A stretch of DNA of 56,329 nt from contig JAUWPV010000010.1 in NCBI GenBank assembly GCA_030611385.1, positions 1 to 56,329 of the forward strand, in the 5' to 3' direction. The notes below the pieces were generated by a model. The model saw only the letters and a list, made by a program, of their open reading frames with translations, was not told the DNA's origin and did not search any database. The position numbers were made by a program, and so were the translations under genes. Source of the DNA: Bacillota bacterium. GTDB taxonomy: Bacteria > Bacillota > Dethiobacteria > DTU022. This document shows positions 36,492 to 47,397 of this stretch, piece by piece (the stretch's first letter is position 1; every line of letters begins with the position of its first letter).

Positions 36492-37673
36492 TTGCGGCCT
36501 GCATTTTCGAAAAACATTGCCGGTATGTCGGGTAATATGATCAGGGAAATTCTTAAACTTACCCAGCAGCCTGAGGTGATCTCTTTTGCCGGTGGGATGC
36601 CGCCGGTTGACGCTTTTCCGGTTGACGCTTTGCGGGAAATTAGCGAGATGGTTTTTGATAAATATAAGGGTGGAATTTTCCAGTACGGCACCAGTGAGGG
36701 GTTTTTACCCCTGCGCGAATTTATTGTTACCTGGATGGCCGAAAAAGGGGTAAAAACTGAGCTGGATGAAGTGTTGATCACCAGTGGTGCTCAGCAAGGT
36801 ATTGACCTGATGGCGAAGGCTTTTTTGAATTCGGGTGACGGGGTGGTTATCGAAAAGCCCACTTACCTGGCGGCAATCCAGATCTTTTCTCTTTACGGGG
36901 CCGAATTTGTGTATGGCGATGCCGACGAACAGGGTTTTGTACCGCAGTCGCTCAGGCGGGCGGCAGGAGAAAAAAACTGTAAACTGCTTTACCTGGTATC
37001 CAACTTTCAGAACCCAACCGGTATTACTCTGGCGGGAGAAAGACGCCAGGAGTTGGCTGATTTGCTAAGCGAGTTGGAAATGGTTTTGATCGAAGATGAC
37101 CCCTATGGTGACCTGCGATATAGCGGCGATAATATTAAGCCTGTCAAGAGTTATGATCGGGAGAACCGGGCGGTCTACCTTGGTTCATTTTCGAAGATTA
37201 TTTCACCCGGCCTGCGGGTCGGTTTCGCGGTTGGACCGAAAGAGATTGTCGGTAAACTGGTGGTTGGTAAGCAGCTTTCTGATGTACATACCAGCAACCT
37301 GACCCAGGCGATCATTTACGAGTTTTGCGCACAGGGCTTGATCAAGCCGCATATTGAGTCGCTAAAATTGCACTACAGAAAGAAATGTGACTTAATGCTG
37401 GAATTAATGTCTGTGCATTTTCCACCGACGGCCACGTGGGCCAGACCGGAAGGGGGCCTCTTTATCTGGGTGCAGCTCCCCGAAGGCACGGTGGCTACCG
37501 AGCTGTTCAAGGAAGCGATTAAAGAAAAAGTAGTCTTTATTCCCGGTGGCAGTTTCTTTGCCGGCGGCGGAGGGGCTAACACGTTGAGGCTCAACTTTTC
37601 CAACGCCACTGAGGGGCAGATCGAAGAAGGTATTATCCGCCTGGGAAAAGTCATGAATAAATTTATGGCCTGA
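36492..37673 (+). CDS. PLP-dependent aminotransferase (class I/II, 2-aminoadipate aminotransferase-like)
   Basis: A 393-residue fold-type I aminotransferase: FAGGMPPVDAFP at the substrate entry, YGTSEGFLPLRE, ITSGAQQGIDL, NFQNPTGIT, DDPYGDLRY and the PLP lysine in GSFSKIISPGLRVGF. The likeness is to LysN/MocR-type enzymes that take aromatic, branched or 2-aminoadipate donors. TTG 36492 is the start, since AAGGGGG ends 7 bases before; the ATG at 36432 would place that site inside the gene. It stands alone, converging with asnS. Confidence 0.88.
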   Translation: MRPAFSKNIAGMSGNMIREILKLTQQPEVISFAGGMPPVDAFPVDALREISEMVFDKYKGGIFQYGTSEGFLPLREFIVTWMAEKGVKTELDEVLITSGAQQGIDLMAKAFLNSGDGVVIEKPTYLAAIQIFSLYGAEFVYGDADEQGFVPQSLRRAAGEKNCKLLYLVSNFQNPTGITLAGERRQELADLLSELEMVLIEDDPYGDLRYSGDNIKPVKSYDRENRAVYLGSFSKIISPGLRVGFAVGPKEIVGKLVVGKQLSDVHTSNLTQAIIYEFCAQGLIKPHIESLKLHYRKKCDLMLELMSVHFPPTATWARPEGGLFIWVQLPEGTVATELFKEAIKEKVVFIPGGSFFAGGGGANTLRLNFSNATEGQIEEGIIRLGKVMNKFMA

Positions 37674-37713
37674 TTTGGGTAGCAACTTTAAGCAATGCGC
37701 GCTAATCTATTAT

Positions 37714-39108
37714 TTAGAATTCGCAGGAATTGACTGTCCGGGGGAAGGGGATTACATCCCTGATGTTACTCACCCCGGTTAAGTACATAATCGCTCTCTC
37801 AAAGCCCAGCCCAAAACCGGCATGTTTGACCCCGCCGTATTTGCGCAGGTCCAGATACCACCAGAGATCTTTTTTGTCTATATTACATTCTGCCATGCGT
37901 TCTTCCAGGATTTCCGCCCGTTCTTCCCTCTGGCTGCCACCGATGATTTCACCCACCCCGGGCACAAGCAGATCCATGGCGGCAACTGTTTTTTGATCAT
38001 CGTTTAACCGCATATAGAATGCCTTGATCCCTTTAGGGTAGCCGGTAACAAAGACCGGTTTATGAAATACTTTTTCGGTTAAGTAGCGTTCGTGCTCGGT
38101 CTGCAGGTCTTTACCCCACTCCACAGAGTATTCAAATTTCTCCTTTGCTTCCCCAAGTATTTCGATTGCCTGTGTGTAGGTGATCCGGGTAAATTCGGCG
38201 GTTACAATGCTCTGCAGTTTTTCAAGTAGATCTTTATCGACGAACTGGTTAAAGAAGGCCATTTCAGCATTGGCTTTTTCCAGGAGGTAGTTGATCAGGT
38301 ATTTGATCATTTCTTCGGCCAGGTTCATATTATCGTTTAAATCAGCAAAAGCTATCTCGGGTTCGATCATCCAGAATTCCGCAGCATGCCTGGTTGTATT
38401 GGAGTTCTCTGCTCTGAAGGTCGGGCCGAAAGTGTAGACATCTTTAAAGGCCAGAGCAAAAGCTTCAGCCTCAAGCTGACCGCTGACGGTCAGGTTTGTT
38501 TTTTTAGAAAAGAAGTCAGCAGAGTAGTCTACCGATTTACCTTTTGCTATCGGGTGGCCTGTTGGATCCAGGGTGGTTACCCTGAAAAGTTCGCCGGCGC
38601 CCTCGGTGTCGCTTGCAGTGATAATCGGAGCGTGCAGGTAAACGAAGCCTTTATCCTGAAAGAATTGATGGATTGCATAGGCCAGCAGCGAGCGAATTCT
38701 GAAGACTGCTGAGAAAAGGTTGGTGCGGGGACGTAAATGGGCGACCTCTCTTAAAAATTCCCGACTGTGCCTTTTCGGTTGAATCGGGTAATCGGCCGGG
38801 GAATCGCCCTCCAGGACAATTTCTGTTGCTTTTATTTCAAAAGGCTGCCTGGCCTGAGGTGTTAGCACCAGTTGACCGGTAACGCTTATCGCAGTGCCTA
38901 CGCCCAGCCTGGCTACCTGGTCATAGTTTGACAGAAACTCGTTTTCATAGACTATCTGGATCGTGTTAAAATGGGTACCGTCATTTAAAGAGATAAAACC
39001 AAATGATTTTTGATCGCGATTATTTCTAATCCATCCGCTCAACGATAGCTGTTTGTTGTCATATGTGTCAGTTTCCCGGATAAGCTGCCTTACTGTTACT
39101 TTTTCCAT
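37714..39108 (-). CDS. asnS: Asparaginyl-tRNA synthetase
   Basis: A 464-residue class IIb synthetase. An OB-fold anticodon domain ([18 protein letters not shown]) comes first, then the catalytic core with motif 2 [19 protein letters not shown] and motif 3 [15 protein letters not shown]. The sequence around motif 2 (TTRH) favours AsnRS over AspRS. It charges tRNA-Asn in the cytoplasm. ATG 39108 follows AAGGGGG; an in-frame start six codons earlier overlaps that site. I looked upstream for a T-box leader and saw none. Confidence 0.95.
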   Translation of the reverse strand: MEKVTVRQLIRETDTYDNKQLSLSGWIRNNRDQKSFGFISLNDGTHFNTIQIVYENEFLSNYDQVARLGVGTAISVTGQLVLTPQARQPFEIKATEIVLEGDSPADYPIQPKRHSREFLREVAHLRPRTNLFSAVFRIRSLLAYAIHQFFQDKGFVYLHAPIITASDTEGAGELFRVTTLDPTGHPIAKGKSVDYSADFFSKKTNLTVSGQLEAEAFALAFKDVYTFGPTFRAENSNTTRHAAEFWMIEPEIAFADLNDNMNLAEEMIKYLINYLLEKANAEMAFFNQFVDKDLLEKLQSIVTAEFTRITYTQAIEILGEAKEKFEYSVEWGKDLQTEHERYLTEKVFHKPVFVTGYPKGIKAFYMRLNDDQKTVAAMDLLVPGVGEIIGGSQREERAEILEERMAECNIDKKDLWWYLDLRKYGGVKHAGFGLGFERAIMYLTGVSNIRDVIPFPRTVNSCEF

Positions 39109-39252
39109 ATACAGCCCCCTTACCACTATATTTAGTATATCGAAAAACGGGCTAACTGGATAGAGGGAGTGTGAGGCAGGGAGTGACGTCGTGGATTACC
39201 GGAATTCAGCGGCAGGATGTAAATTGAAGCCCTGAAAATGAATGTGTTATTT

Positions 39253-39281
39253 TTGTTGCCTCTTGAGGGATCGTATATAAT
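39253..39281 (+). promoter_or_regulatory. Sigma-A-type promoter for the histidine-degradation operon
   Basis: TTGTTG (39253-39258) and TATAAT (39276-39281) are 17 bases apart. Transcription would begin near 39288, leaving a leader of about 120 bases before hutU. The rest of this gap, back to asnS, holds no gene. Confidence 0.55.
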
Positions 39282-39408
39282 GGTAAAAGTCGAATTGGAA
39301 AGATTGGGATTGAAGAGTCTTATATATTATAGGGATGAGACAGAAGGAATTGCCTCAGTCTTCCGGTGACATATTTGGTGTAATAAATATTCAGAGGAGG
39401 TTTTTAAT

Positions 39409-41121
39409 TTGTCTAAACCAGAAATTTTATACTCGGTTCAAGCCGGGCGTGGAGCGAATCTGCGCTGTAAAGGGTGGAAACAGGAAACTGTTCTGCGCAT
39501 GCTGGAAAATAACATGGAAAATGCCGAGAAGCCCGAAGAGCTGGTCATTTACGGAGGCATTGGCAAATGTGCCCGCAACTGGGAATCGTATCATGCCATT
39601 GTTAAAGCTTTAAAAGATTTGGAGAATGATGAAACGCTGGTTATGCAGTCGGGAATGCCGGTGGCAATTTTTAAAACCCATCGCCTGGCCCCGACAGTGG
39701 TTATGGCTAACACCAATATAATGAAGGCAGATTGGCCGACTTTCTATGAATTGCAGGATAAAAATTTGACCATGTTTGCCCAGTATACTGCTGCGCCCTG
39801 GGAATATATCGGCACCCAGGGGGTTATTCAGGGCACCTTTGAAACTCTTTCGGCAGTAGCCAGAAAATGTTACAATGATTCGCTTGCCGGTAAAATTTTA
39901 TTTACCGCCGGTGCTGGTGGTATGGGCGGTAATCAGACCAGAGCTATGACCATGCATGGCGGCGTAGCCATACTTTGTGATGTGAGCAAAGATATTATTC
40001 AAAGACGCATCAAGAAGAAATTTATGGACATCTTAGCGGATTCTCTTGACGACGCGATCATTATGGCTAAGGAGTATGCCGCTAAAAAAGAATCAATTGG
40101 CATTGGTGTGGCTGGCAATGCAGCCGATATCTTTGAAGAAGCCCTTGAAAAAGGTTTTAGACCGGACATTGTAACTGAGATGTGCCCCTGCCACGATCCT
40201 TTCTCCTATATTCCATCCGGTTATACATCTGAAGAGGCAGATCAGTTAAGAACAGAAAATAGGGATCTTTATCTTGAAAAAGCCCGGGAAACGATGATCA
40301 GACAACTTCGGGCTATGAACAGATTTTTTGAAATGGGTGTACCCACCTTTGAATACGGCACCAGCATTCGCAAGGAATGCCGCGATGGAGGTATGCCGCA
40401 GGGTGAAGCGATGACTATACCGGGATTTGTAGCCGAATATATCCGCCCGCTGTTCTGTGAGGGGCGTGGTCCGTTTCGCTGGACCTGTGTCTCCGGCGAA
40501 GCAGGCGATCTGAGTAAACTTGACGATCTTTGCCTGGAGATGTTTAAAGATGACCTGCTGGTTACAAGATGGATCACACTGGCCCGGCAGTATATTCCTA
40601 TTGAAGCCCTGCCGGCAAGAATTTGTTACCTTGGTTTCGGGCAGCGTAAACGATTTGCCTTGGCTGTTAACGCTTTGATCAGAACCGGCGAAGTTAAGGG
40701 TCCTGTGGCTTTTTCCCGTGACAATCTTGATTCCGGCTCGATCGTTAACCCTACGTTTGAATCAGAAAATATGCTTGACGGCAGTGACCTGATTTCTGAT
40801 TGGCCGATGTTAAATGGTCTTTTAAATGCAATCGGCATGTCTGATTTGATCGCCATCCAAGCCAACTACTCCATGGGTGAGGCGGTTCATACCGGCGTAA
40901 CGATGATTGCTGATGGTACGGATGAGGCCGATTTCAGACTTTCAGTATGCATGACGGTTGACTCGGGGATCGGAGTTGTCCGCCATGCCCAGGCCGGTTA
41001 CCAAACGGCTAAAGATGTAGCTGAAGGCAGGGGAAATCTGACCGGGGAAAGCATCAAGATTCCGCTCTGGTGGACACCGGAAGCAACCTTTGGGCCTAAA
41101 GATATAAAAGAACAGAAATAG
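39409..41121 (+). CDS. hutU: Urocanate hydratase
   Basis: A 570-residue urocanase that adds water to urocanate to give imidazolone propionate with NAD as tightly bound cofactor. Family segments include YGGIGKCARNWES near residue 46, the NAD loop GAGGMGGNQTRA, EMCPCHDPFSYIPSGYT with the active-site region, and GFGQRKRFALAVN. TTG 39409 follows AGAGGAGG by about 9 bases. First gene of a five-gene histidine operon. The order hutU-hutI-fchA-ftcD-hutH puts the first enzyme last. Confidence 0.94.
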   Translation: MSKPEILYSVQAGRGANLRCKGWKQETVLRMLENNMENAEKPEELVIYGGIGKCARNWESYHAIVKALKDLENDETLVMQSGMPVAIFKTHRLAPTVVMANTNIMKADWPTFYELQDKNLTMFAQYTAAPWEYIGTQGVIQGTFETLSAVARKCYNDSLAGKILFTAGAGGMGGNQTRAMTMHGGVAILCDVSKDIIQRRIKKKFMDILADSLDDAIIMAKEYAAKKESIGIGVAGNAADIFEEALEKGFRPDIVTEMCPCHDPFSYIPSGYTSEEADQLRTENRDLYLEKARETMIRQLRAMNRFFEMGVPTFEYGTSIRKECRDGGMPQGEAMTIPGFVAEYIRPLFCEGRGPFRWTCVSGEAGDLSKLDDLCLEMFKDDLLVTRWITLARQYIPIEALPARICYLGFGQRKRFALAVNALIRTGEVKGPVAFSRDNLDSGSIVNPTFESENMLDGSDLISDWPMLNGLLNAIGMSDLIAIQANYSMGEAVHTGVTMIADGTDEADFRLSVCMTVDSGIGVVRHAQAGYQTAKDVAEGRGNLTGESIKIPLWWTPEATFGPKDIKEQK

Positions 41122-41150
41122 GGATGCTGAAAGGAAGGCGAAGATACAGA

Positions 41151-42419
41151 GTGACGAATACTGCAGCGGATCTGATTATTGCCAATGCTTCAGAGCTGGT
41201 TACTTGTTCCCTTAAAGGCAATGCTTTTGAGGTAATTAATAATGGCTGGCTGGCGATTAGCGGAGAGCGAATTGTTGCTGTGGGTAAAGAAAATGCAGTA
41301 GCTCCCTTGCTTGATAAAAACAAAACCAAGCTGATTGACGCCGCCGGAAAAGTTGTCGCCCCCGGCTTTATCGATTGCCATACCCATTTGGTTTTCGGCG
41401 GTTCCAGGGTAGAAGAATATACTGCCAATTTAACCGGAGTTGATTTGGTAAAACTGGAGCGAAAAGGGCTTAAAACCGGGATCATGGCCACTGTTGAGGC
41501 GACTCGGAAAGCCTCGGATACTCAACTTTTTCAGGCCGCTCTGACCAGATTAAACCGCATGCTCGCTTCTGGCACAACAACCGTGGAGAGTAAGAGTGGC
41601 TACGGCTTGTCCACAAAAGATGAAATCAAAATGTTGGAAGTTAATAACCTTTTAAAGAAGAGTTCGCCGGTCGATATTGTGGCTACATTTCTGGGGGCTC
41701 ACGGCTGGCCTAATGATCTGCCCCGCGCCCGGTATATTGATATATTGATTAACGAAATGATCCCCCGGGTTGCTGAGCTGAAACTCGCGGAGTACTGCGA
41801 TATCTGGTGTGATCATGGCTACTATTCAGCAGAGGAGTCGGAGCAGATTTTAAAAGCTGCTCTGGATTATGGCATAAAACCGAAGATCCATACAGATGCT
41901 TACTCTTATGTCGGAGGCTCTGACCTGGCCGCGGATATGAAAATGGTTTCAGCTGACCACCTGAACTATACACCGGTAGCAGCGATGAAGAAGCTGAAAA
42001 ATTCAGGTGTTGTTGGGGTCTTGCTGCCTGCTCTTGATTTTGCGGTTCAGCATCAGCGGCCTTTTGACTACCTGGCGATGAAGGAACAGGGTATGACTTT
42101 AGCCCTTGCTACCAACTTATGCCCCGGCTGCTGGACTGAATCGATGCAGTTTGTGATGGTACTGGCCTGCCGCTTATACAAAATGAGTCCGGCAGAGGCT
42201 TTGCGGGCGGCAACAATCGGTGGAGCAAAAGCCCTGAATCGCGAGAGTGATTACGGATCGCTGGAAACAGGAAAGTATGCCGATATCCAGATCTGGGATG
42301 TTCCGAAATATGAGCATGTAATTTACCGTCTGGGTGACAATGTTGTGGAGAAGGTTATTAAAAAGGGCAAACTGGTTGTTGAGAACCCTTCATTCAAAAC
42401 ACCGGATTTAAGCTGCTGA
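41151..42419 (+). CDS. hutI: Imidazolonepropionase
   Basis: A 422-residue amidohydrolase that opens imidazolone propionate to N-formimino-glutamate. Metal ligands appear in DCHTHLVFGGSR near residue 79, with ESKSGYGLS, FLGAHGWP, KIHTDAYS and SADHLNYT following in the HutI order, and LATNLCPGCW. The start is uncertain: GTG 41151 gives MTNTAADLIIANASELVT, the usual beginning, with AAGGAAGG upstream; ATG 41124 adds a basic MLKGRRRYR stretch and has no good site. It follows hutU closely. Confidence 0.92.
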   Translation: MTNTAADLIIANASELVTCSLKGNAFEVINNGWLAISGERIVAVGKENAVAPLLDKNKTKLIDAAGKVVAPGFIDCHTHLVFGGSRVEEYTANLTGVDLVKLERKGLKTGIMATVEATRKASDTQLFQAALTRLNRMLASGTTTVESKSGYGLSTKDEIKMLEVNNLLKKSSPVDIVATFLGAHGWPNDLPRARYIDILINEMIPRVAELKLAEYCDIWCDHGYYSAEESEQILKAALDYGIKPKIHTDAYSYVGGSDLAADMKMVSADHLNYTPVAAMKKLKNSGVVGVLLPALDFAVQHQRPFDYLAMKEQGMTLALATNLCPGCWTESMQFVMVLACRLYKMSPAEALRAATIGGAKALNRESDYGSLETGKYADIQIWDVPKYEHVIYRLGDNVVEKVIKKGKLVVENPSFKTPDLSC

Positions 42420-42433
42420 GAGGGTTGAAAAAG

Positions 42434-43009
42434 ATGGAAAGTGACGCATTCGAAAAAGTACTCAATGCCGAGGATTTCAGCACAGGGGGAGGTTCCGCCG
42501 CGGCTCTGGCCGGGGCGATGGCTGCTGCCCTTACCGCTATGGTAGCGAGACTTTCGCTAAAAAAAGATTTTGGCCTGCCTCAGTCAGATTACCATGAAAT
42601 TATTTTAGAAGCAGAAAAACTGAGCAGTCAGCTGTTAGCCGGGTCTGTAAGAGATCTGGAAGCTTTTGCCATGATCAAAGCGGCCTACGCTCAGCCGAAA
42701 GGCACAGCGGAAGAAAAGGAGAAACGTTCGCTGATGATCGAAAAAGGTTTTAAAGCGGCAGCTGGAATTCCTGCCGAAAACGCCGGCTACAGCAAACAGG
42801 TTCTGAAACTGGCGAATTTGTTGAACGGAAGATCTAACCCCGCTGCCGTTTCTGACCTGGAAGTAGCCCGGGATCTGGCCAGGACAGCATTAAAGGGTTG
42901 CCTGATCAATATTGAAATCAACCTGCCATCCCTCAAAGACCAGGAAGCAGTTCAGCGGTTGGAAAATCGGATTAGCGAGTTACGATCAACATTATCGGAT
43001 ATTTTTTGA
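42434..43009 (+). CDS. fchA: Formimidoyltetrahydrofolate cyclodeaminase-like protein
   Basis: A 191-residue all-helical protein of the cyclodeaminase/cyclohydrolase family. The opening FSTGGGSAAALAGAMAAALTAMVARL is typical, and the length fits the stand-alone enzyme. It should release ammonia from 5-formimino-THF to give 5,10-methenyl-THF. It sits between hutI and ftcD, exactly where a partner for the transferase is needed. ATG 42434 has GAGGG 9 bases upstream; TTG 42425 directly follows that site. Whether it also acts as a methenyl-THF cyclohydrolase cannot be told. Confidence 0.88.
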   Translation: MESDAFEKVLNAEDFSTGGGSAAALAGAMAAALTAMVARLSLKKDFGLPQSDYHEIILEAEKLSSQLLAGSVRDLEAFAMIKAAYAQPKGTAEEKEKRSLMIEKGFKAAAGIPAENAGYSKQVLKLANLLNGRSNPAAVSDLEVARDLARTALKGCLINIEINLPSLKDQEAVQRLENRISELRSTLSDIF

Positions 43010-43022
43010 AGGGGGTAGACAA

Positions 43023-43913
43023 ATGAAGGTATTGATGTGTGTGCCCAATATTAGTGAAGGAAAAAATAGATCACTAATTGATGCAGTTGCTGAAGCTGTC
43101 AGAGTGGTTGAAGGGATAAAATTACTGGAGGTATCCTCTGATAAGGATCACCACCGTTCGGTTTTCAGCTATCTTGGTGAACCAGATAAGGTTCTCGAGG
43201 CTACCAAAAGATTGGCTGATTTAAGTATTGATGGTATCGATATGGCTTTGCATAAGGGAGATCATCCGCGTATGGGTGCTGTGGATGTGGTGCCATTTAT
43301 TCCGGTCAGAAACATTACATCGGCGGAGGCAGTTGAGATTGCCCGGGTTTTGGGCAATTACCTGGGGGCTAAAGGCATCCCGGTTTACTATTACGAAGAC
43401 GCGGCCACTTTTCCGGAGCGAAAAAATTTAGTCGAGGTCAGAAAGGGTCAATATGAGGGTTTAGTAGAGAAATTGAAGAACCCCTCCTGGGCTCCGGATG
43501 AAGGGACGGCCACTTTCAATCAGAAATCCGGGGCAACCGCAGTGGGAGTCAGGTTCCCCCTGATTGCCTTAAACGTGAACTTGAACACGGCAGATATCAG
43601 TATAGCTGACCGGATTGCAAAAGGCGTCCGTAATTTAAGCGGTGGCTATCGCTATGTTAGGGCAATTAGTGTAAATTTAAGAGATCAGGGCATGGTCCAG
43701 GTCTCGATGAACCTGACCAACTATACTAAAACTCCTATCCACAGGGTTATCGAAACGATTCGTTTTGAGGCTGCCCGGTATGGTGTTTCCATCGCAGCGG
43801 CCGAACTTGTCGGACCGGTTCCCCTGAACGCCCTGGAAGAGATTGTCAGGTTTTACCTGCAGGTGCATGATTTTTCGGTCAAGCAAATCATTGAATCTAA
43901 CTTGCTGGAGTAA
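43023..43913 (+). CDS. ftcD: Glutamate formimidoyltransferase
   Basis: A 296-residue stand-alone formiminotransferase (the first domain of mammalian FTCD). The N-terminus MKVLMCVPNISEGKN is diagnostic, followed by HHRSVFSYLGEP, HKGDHPRMGAVDVVPF and LVGPVPLNALEEI. It moves the formimino group from N-formimino-glutamate to tetrahydrofolate, releasing glutamate. AAGGGGG precedes ATG 43023. Its cyclodeaminase partner is the separate gene 13 bases upstream. Confidence 0.94.
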   Translation: MKVLMCVPNISEGKNRSLIDAVAEAVRVVEGIKLLEVSSDKDHHRSVFSYLGEPDKVLEATKRLADLSIDGIDMALHKGDHPRMGAVDVVPFIPVRNITSAEAVEIARVLGNYLGAKGIPVYYYEDAATFPERKNLVEVRKGQYEGLVEKLKNPSWAPDEGTATFNQKSGATAVGVRFPLIALNVNLNTADISIADRIAKGVRNLSGGYRYVRAISVNLRDQGMVQVSMNLTNYTKTPIHRVIETIRFEAARYGVSIAAAELVGPVPLNALEEIVRFYLQVHDFSVKQIIESNLLE

Positions 43914-43955
43914 AGTCTGGATTGCTTAAATATATTAACTTGAGGTGATTGATCA

Positions 43956-45458
<1,503 letters not shown>

Positions 45459-45463
45459 ATATT

Positions 45464-46054
45464 CTAAACAGGGCAGATGGCGTTCTTGTCAGGCTCATAA
45501 ATATCAAGGCTAAATTTTTCCGGGAATTTTGGGACAATATCTTTATAATAGTTCTTCAGGATAAGCATATCTCTTCTGAAACAGCCGCAGGGCATGAAAC
45601 TCGGCCCGATATCGGCTATCTTTTTGGCATAATCCAGCTTGCCTATTACAATGGGTATTCTGGCCTTTAAAGCTATATAGTAAAAGCCGGTTTTCCATTT
45701 TTGGACAAGTTTTCTGGTGCCTTCCGGGGAGATCACCACGATCATATTTTCTTTTGACGTTGCGATTAGTTCGGCAATAGTATCAACCATGGTGTTACTT
45801 TTTGATCTTTCTACACCAAGAGCGCCAGATTTTATAAAGATTTTTTTAAAAAAAGAGACGTTTAACCATTCTTGTTTCATCAGGTATCTAAAGGGGAAAT
45901 TTAATTTATAAAACACAGCCATACCTAAAAAATAATCAACATTGCTGGTATGTGGTGCCCCGACTAATATACATTTATTAATGTGGGCGGGTATCTGACC
46001 CTGTAGTTTCCAGCCCATCATCTTGAATATAAAAAGTGTAAAGATTTTTAACAA
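45464..46054 (-). CDS. PlsC-like 1-acyl-glycerol-3-phosphate acyltransferase paralogue, copy 1
   Basis: A 196-residue lipid acyltransferase. It has a hydrophobic N-terminus, the HxxxxD motif in HTSNVD near residue 35 and the acceptor-binding PEGTRK near 110. These features match the LPLAT superfamily, though it is shorter than typical PlsC. The start LKIFTLFIFKMMGWKLQG suggests a membrane-inserted helix. GGGGGAG stands ahead of ATG on the minus strand. It converges with hutH, 5 bases from its stop. Acceptor lipid unknown. Confidence 0.82.
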   Translation of the reverse strand: MLKIFTLFIFKMMGWKLQGQIPAHINKCILVGAPHTSNVDYFLGMAVFYKLNFPFRYLMKQEWLNVSFFKKIFIKSGALGVERSKSNTMVDTIAELIATSKENMIVVISPEGTRKLVQKWKTGFYYIALKARIPIVIGKLDYAKKIADIGPSFMPCGCFRRDMLILKNYYKDIVPKFPEKFSLDIYEPDKNAICPV

Positions 46055-46171
46055 GTATTTCTCCCCCCTGCCGGAAAATGGTTAAAAATATTTTATCATG
46101 CCCAGATATTATTGCAATAGAGAAATATCTTAATAATTTTATGATATTCTGCAGGCCCTGGGCTAAATTTC

Positions 46172-46762
46172 CTAACCGGTGCAGAGGGCGTTCTCATCAG
46201 CTACATAAATATCAAGGCTAAATTGTTCCGGGAATTTCGGGGTGATATCTTTGTAATAGTTCTTCAGGATAAGCATATCTTTTTTAAAACAGCCGCTGGG
46301 CATGAAACTCGGCCCGATCGCAGCTATCTTTTTGGCATAATCCAGATGGCTTAGCACAATAGGCACTCTGGCTTTTAAAGCCGCATAGTAAAAGCCGGTT
46401 TTCCATTTTGGGGCAAGTTTTCGGGTGCCTTCCGGGGAGATCATCACAGCCACATTTTCTTCTGACGTTGTAATCAGTTCGGCCAGAGCATCGACCATGG
46501 TGTTATTTTTTGACCTTTCTACACCAAGGGCACCGGAGTTTTTAAAGATTCTTTTTAGCAAAAAGATGTTTAACCATTCTTGTTTGATCAGGTATCTTAC
46601 GGGAAGTTTCATTTTATAAAACGAGGCCATGGCCAGAAGAAAATCAACATTACTGGTATGTGGAGCCGCTACTAATATACATTTATTAATGTGGGCAGGC
46701 ATCTTCCCCTGCAGTTTCCAACCCATTATTGTGAATAAAAAAATTGTAAAGATTTTTAACAA
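46172..46762 (-). CDS. PlsC-like acyltransferase paralogue, copy 2
   Basis: Also 196 residues and clearly homologous end to end with copy 1 (same start MLKIFT, HTSNVD and PEGTRK, end PEQFSLDIY). Catalytic motifs remain intact in both copies, so both are probably functional despite divergence; differences cluster in the N-terminal helix and the segment before the C-terminus. GGGGG precedes the start. It arose by the 708-bp tandem duplication. The same uncertain substrate applies. Confidence 0.82.
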   Translation of the reverse strand: MLKIFTIFLFTIMGWKLQGKMPAHINKCILVAAPHTSNVDFLLAMASFYKMKLPVRYLIKQEWLNIFLLKRIFKNSGALGVERSKNNTMVDALAELITTSEENVAVMISPEGTRKLAPKWKTGFYYAALKARVPIVLSHLDYAKKIAAIGPSFMPSGCFKKDMLILKNYYKDITPKFPEQFSLDIYVADENALCTG

Positions 46763-46901
46763 GTATTTCCCCCCTCAATAAAACAATTAATGACAGTTTA
46801 TCACGCCCAGCTATTAATGCAATAGAGAAATATCTTTATAAATTTGTGAAGGGCGATCTGATGATGGATGAATTGACACCAGTAATTGTGATCCGTCTCA
46901 T

Positions 46902-47026
46902 CCCACGTGCAAAGTGCAACTTCCGATAACAGCATATTATGCAAATCGGCCAGCGCCGGTTAAAGCGGTCGGCGCAAAGCCCGCCTCTTACATAATAGGG
47001 CTGCTATAGTAAGTTGCTTGCGTGGG
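46902..47026. repeat. 125-bp nested imperfect inverted repeat (structured element)
   Basis: The outer arms CCCACG..CAA..GCAACTT (46902-46922, with small bulges) pair with AAGTTGCTTGCGTGGG (47011-47026). Inside them ATAxCAGC and TATTATG (46926-46940) pair with CATAATA and GCTGxTAT (46991-47008). At the tip GCGCCG pairs with CGGCGC (about 46953-46976). Pairing at three levels suggests a folded RNA or a small non-autonomous mobile element. No coding frame is seen. The rest of the 633-bp gap between the acyltransferase and TetR genes holds no gene that I can support. Confidence 0.6.
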
Positions 47027-47318
47027 CAAGGGCTTTGTATTTCGCGCCCCACCCTGAAAGCAAAAAGAGCACTACTCACAAATTTCTTCAGAGACCCAAC
47101 GCATTAGATAACGGTGTATTGCAATAGAAAGCTGCCGTGCCTCCCATAATGCCACGTAGTCCTCAAAACCGTCTTCAAATGCTCATTAAACTATTTATGT
47201 TGACACTCCAAGCGGCGATCTTTTAAATCTATCTATGGTTAATTATATAGATTATAGATAACACTTGAGGGCAATATCAAAATATTAAACATATTTAATT
47301 AGTTTCGCGGGTCACCCC

Positions 47319-47347
47319 TTGACACCCTTTTGTGAACATGATACATT
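47319..47347 (+). promoter_or_regulatory. Promoter of the TetR-radical SAM operon
   Basis: A perfect TTGACA (47319-47324) and TACATT (47342-47347) are separated by 17 bases; transcription would start near 47354, beside the operator. Confidence 0.7.
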
Positions 47348-47356
47348 TAAAGAAAC

Positions 47357-47374
47357 TTACTAACCGGTAAGTAA
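47357..47374 (+). promoter_or_regulatory. TetR-type operator, 18-bp palindrome
   Basis: TTACTAACCGGTAAGTAA is palindromic except for one pair. It overlaps the expected transcription start and lies 23 bases before the tetR-family ATG, so the regulator probably represses its own operon. Confidence 0.68.
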
Positions 47375-47397
47375 GTAAAGGAGGATCTCAAGAATAT

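Noticed and set aside
39109-39408. T-box leader for asnS
   Set aside because: No specifier-loop and antiterminator pattern or T-box core sequence is visible on the minus strand.
39335-39613. 92-codon frame overlapping the start of hutU
   Set aside because: It overlaps a clear hutU start with a strong ribosome binding site and has no family features.
46902-47026. Integron attC site
   Set aside because: Size and imperfect symmetry fit, but the outer arms do not carry the RYYYAAC/GTTRRRY core boxes and no integrase gene is present.
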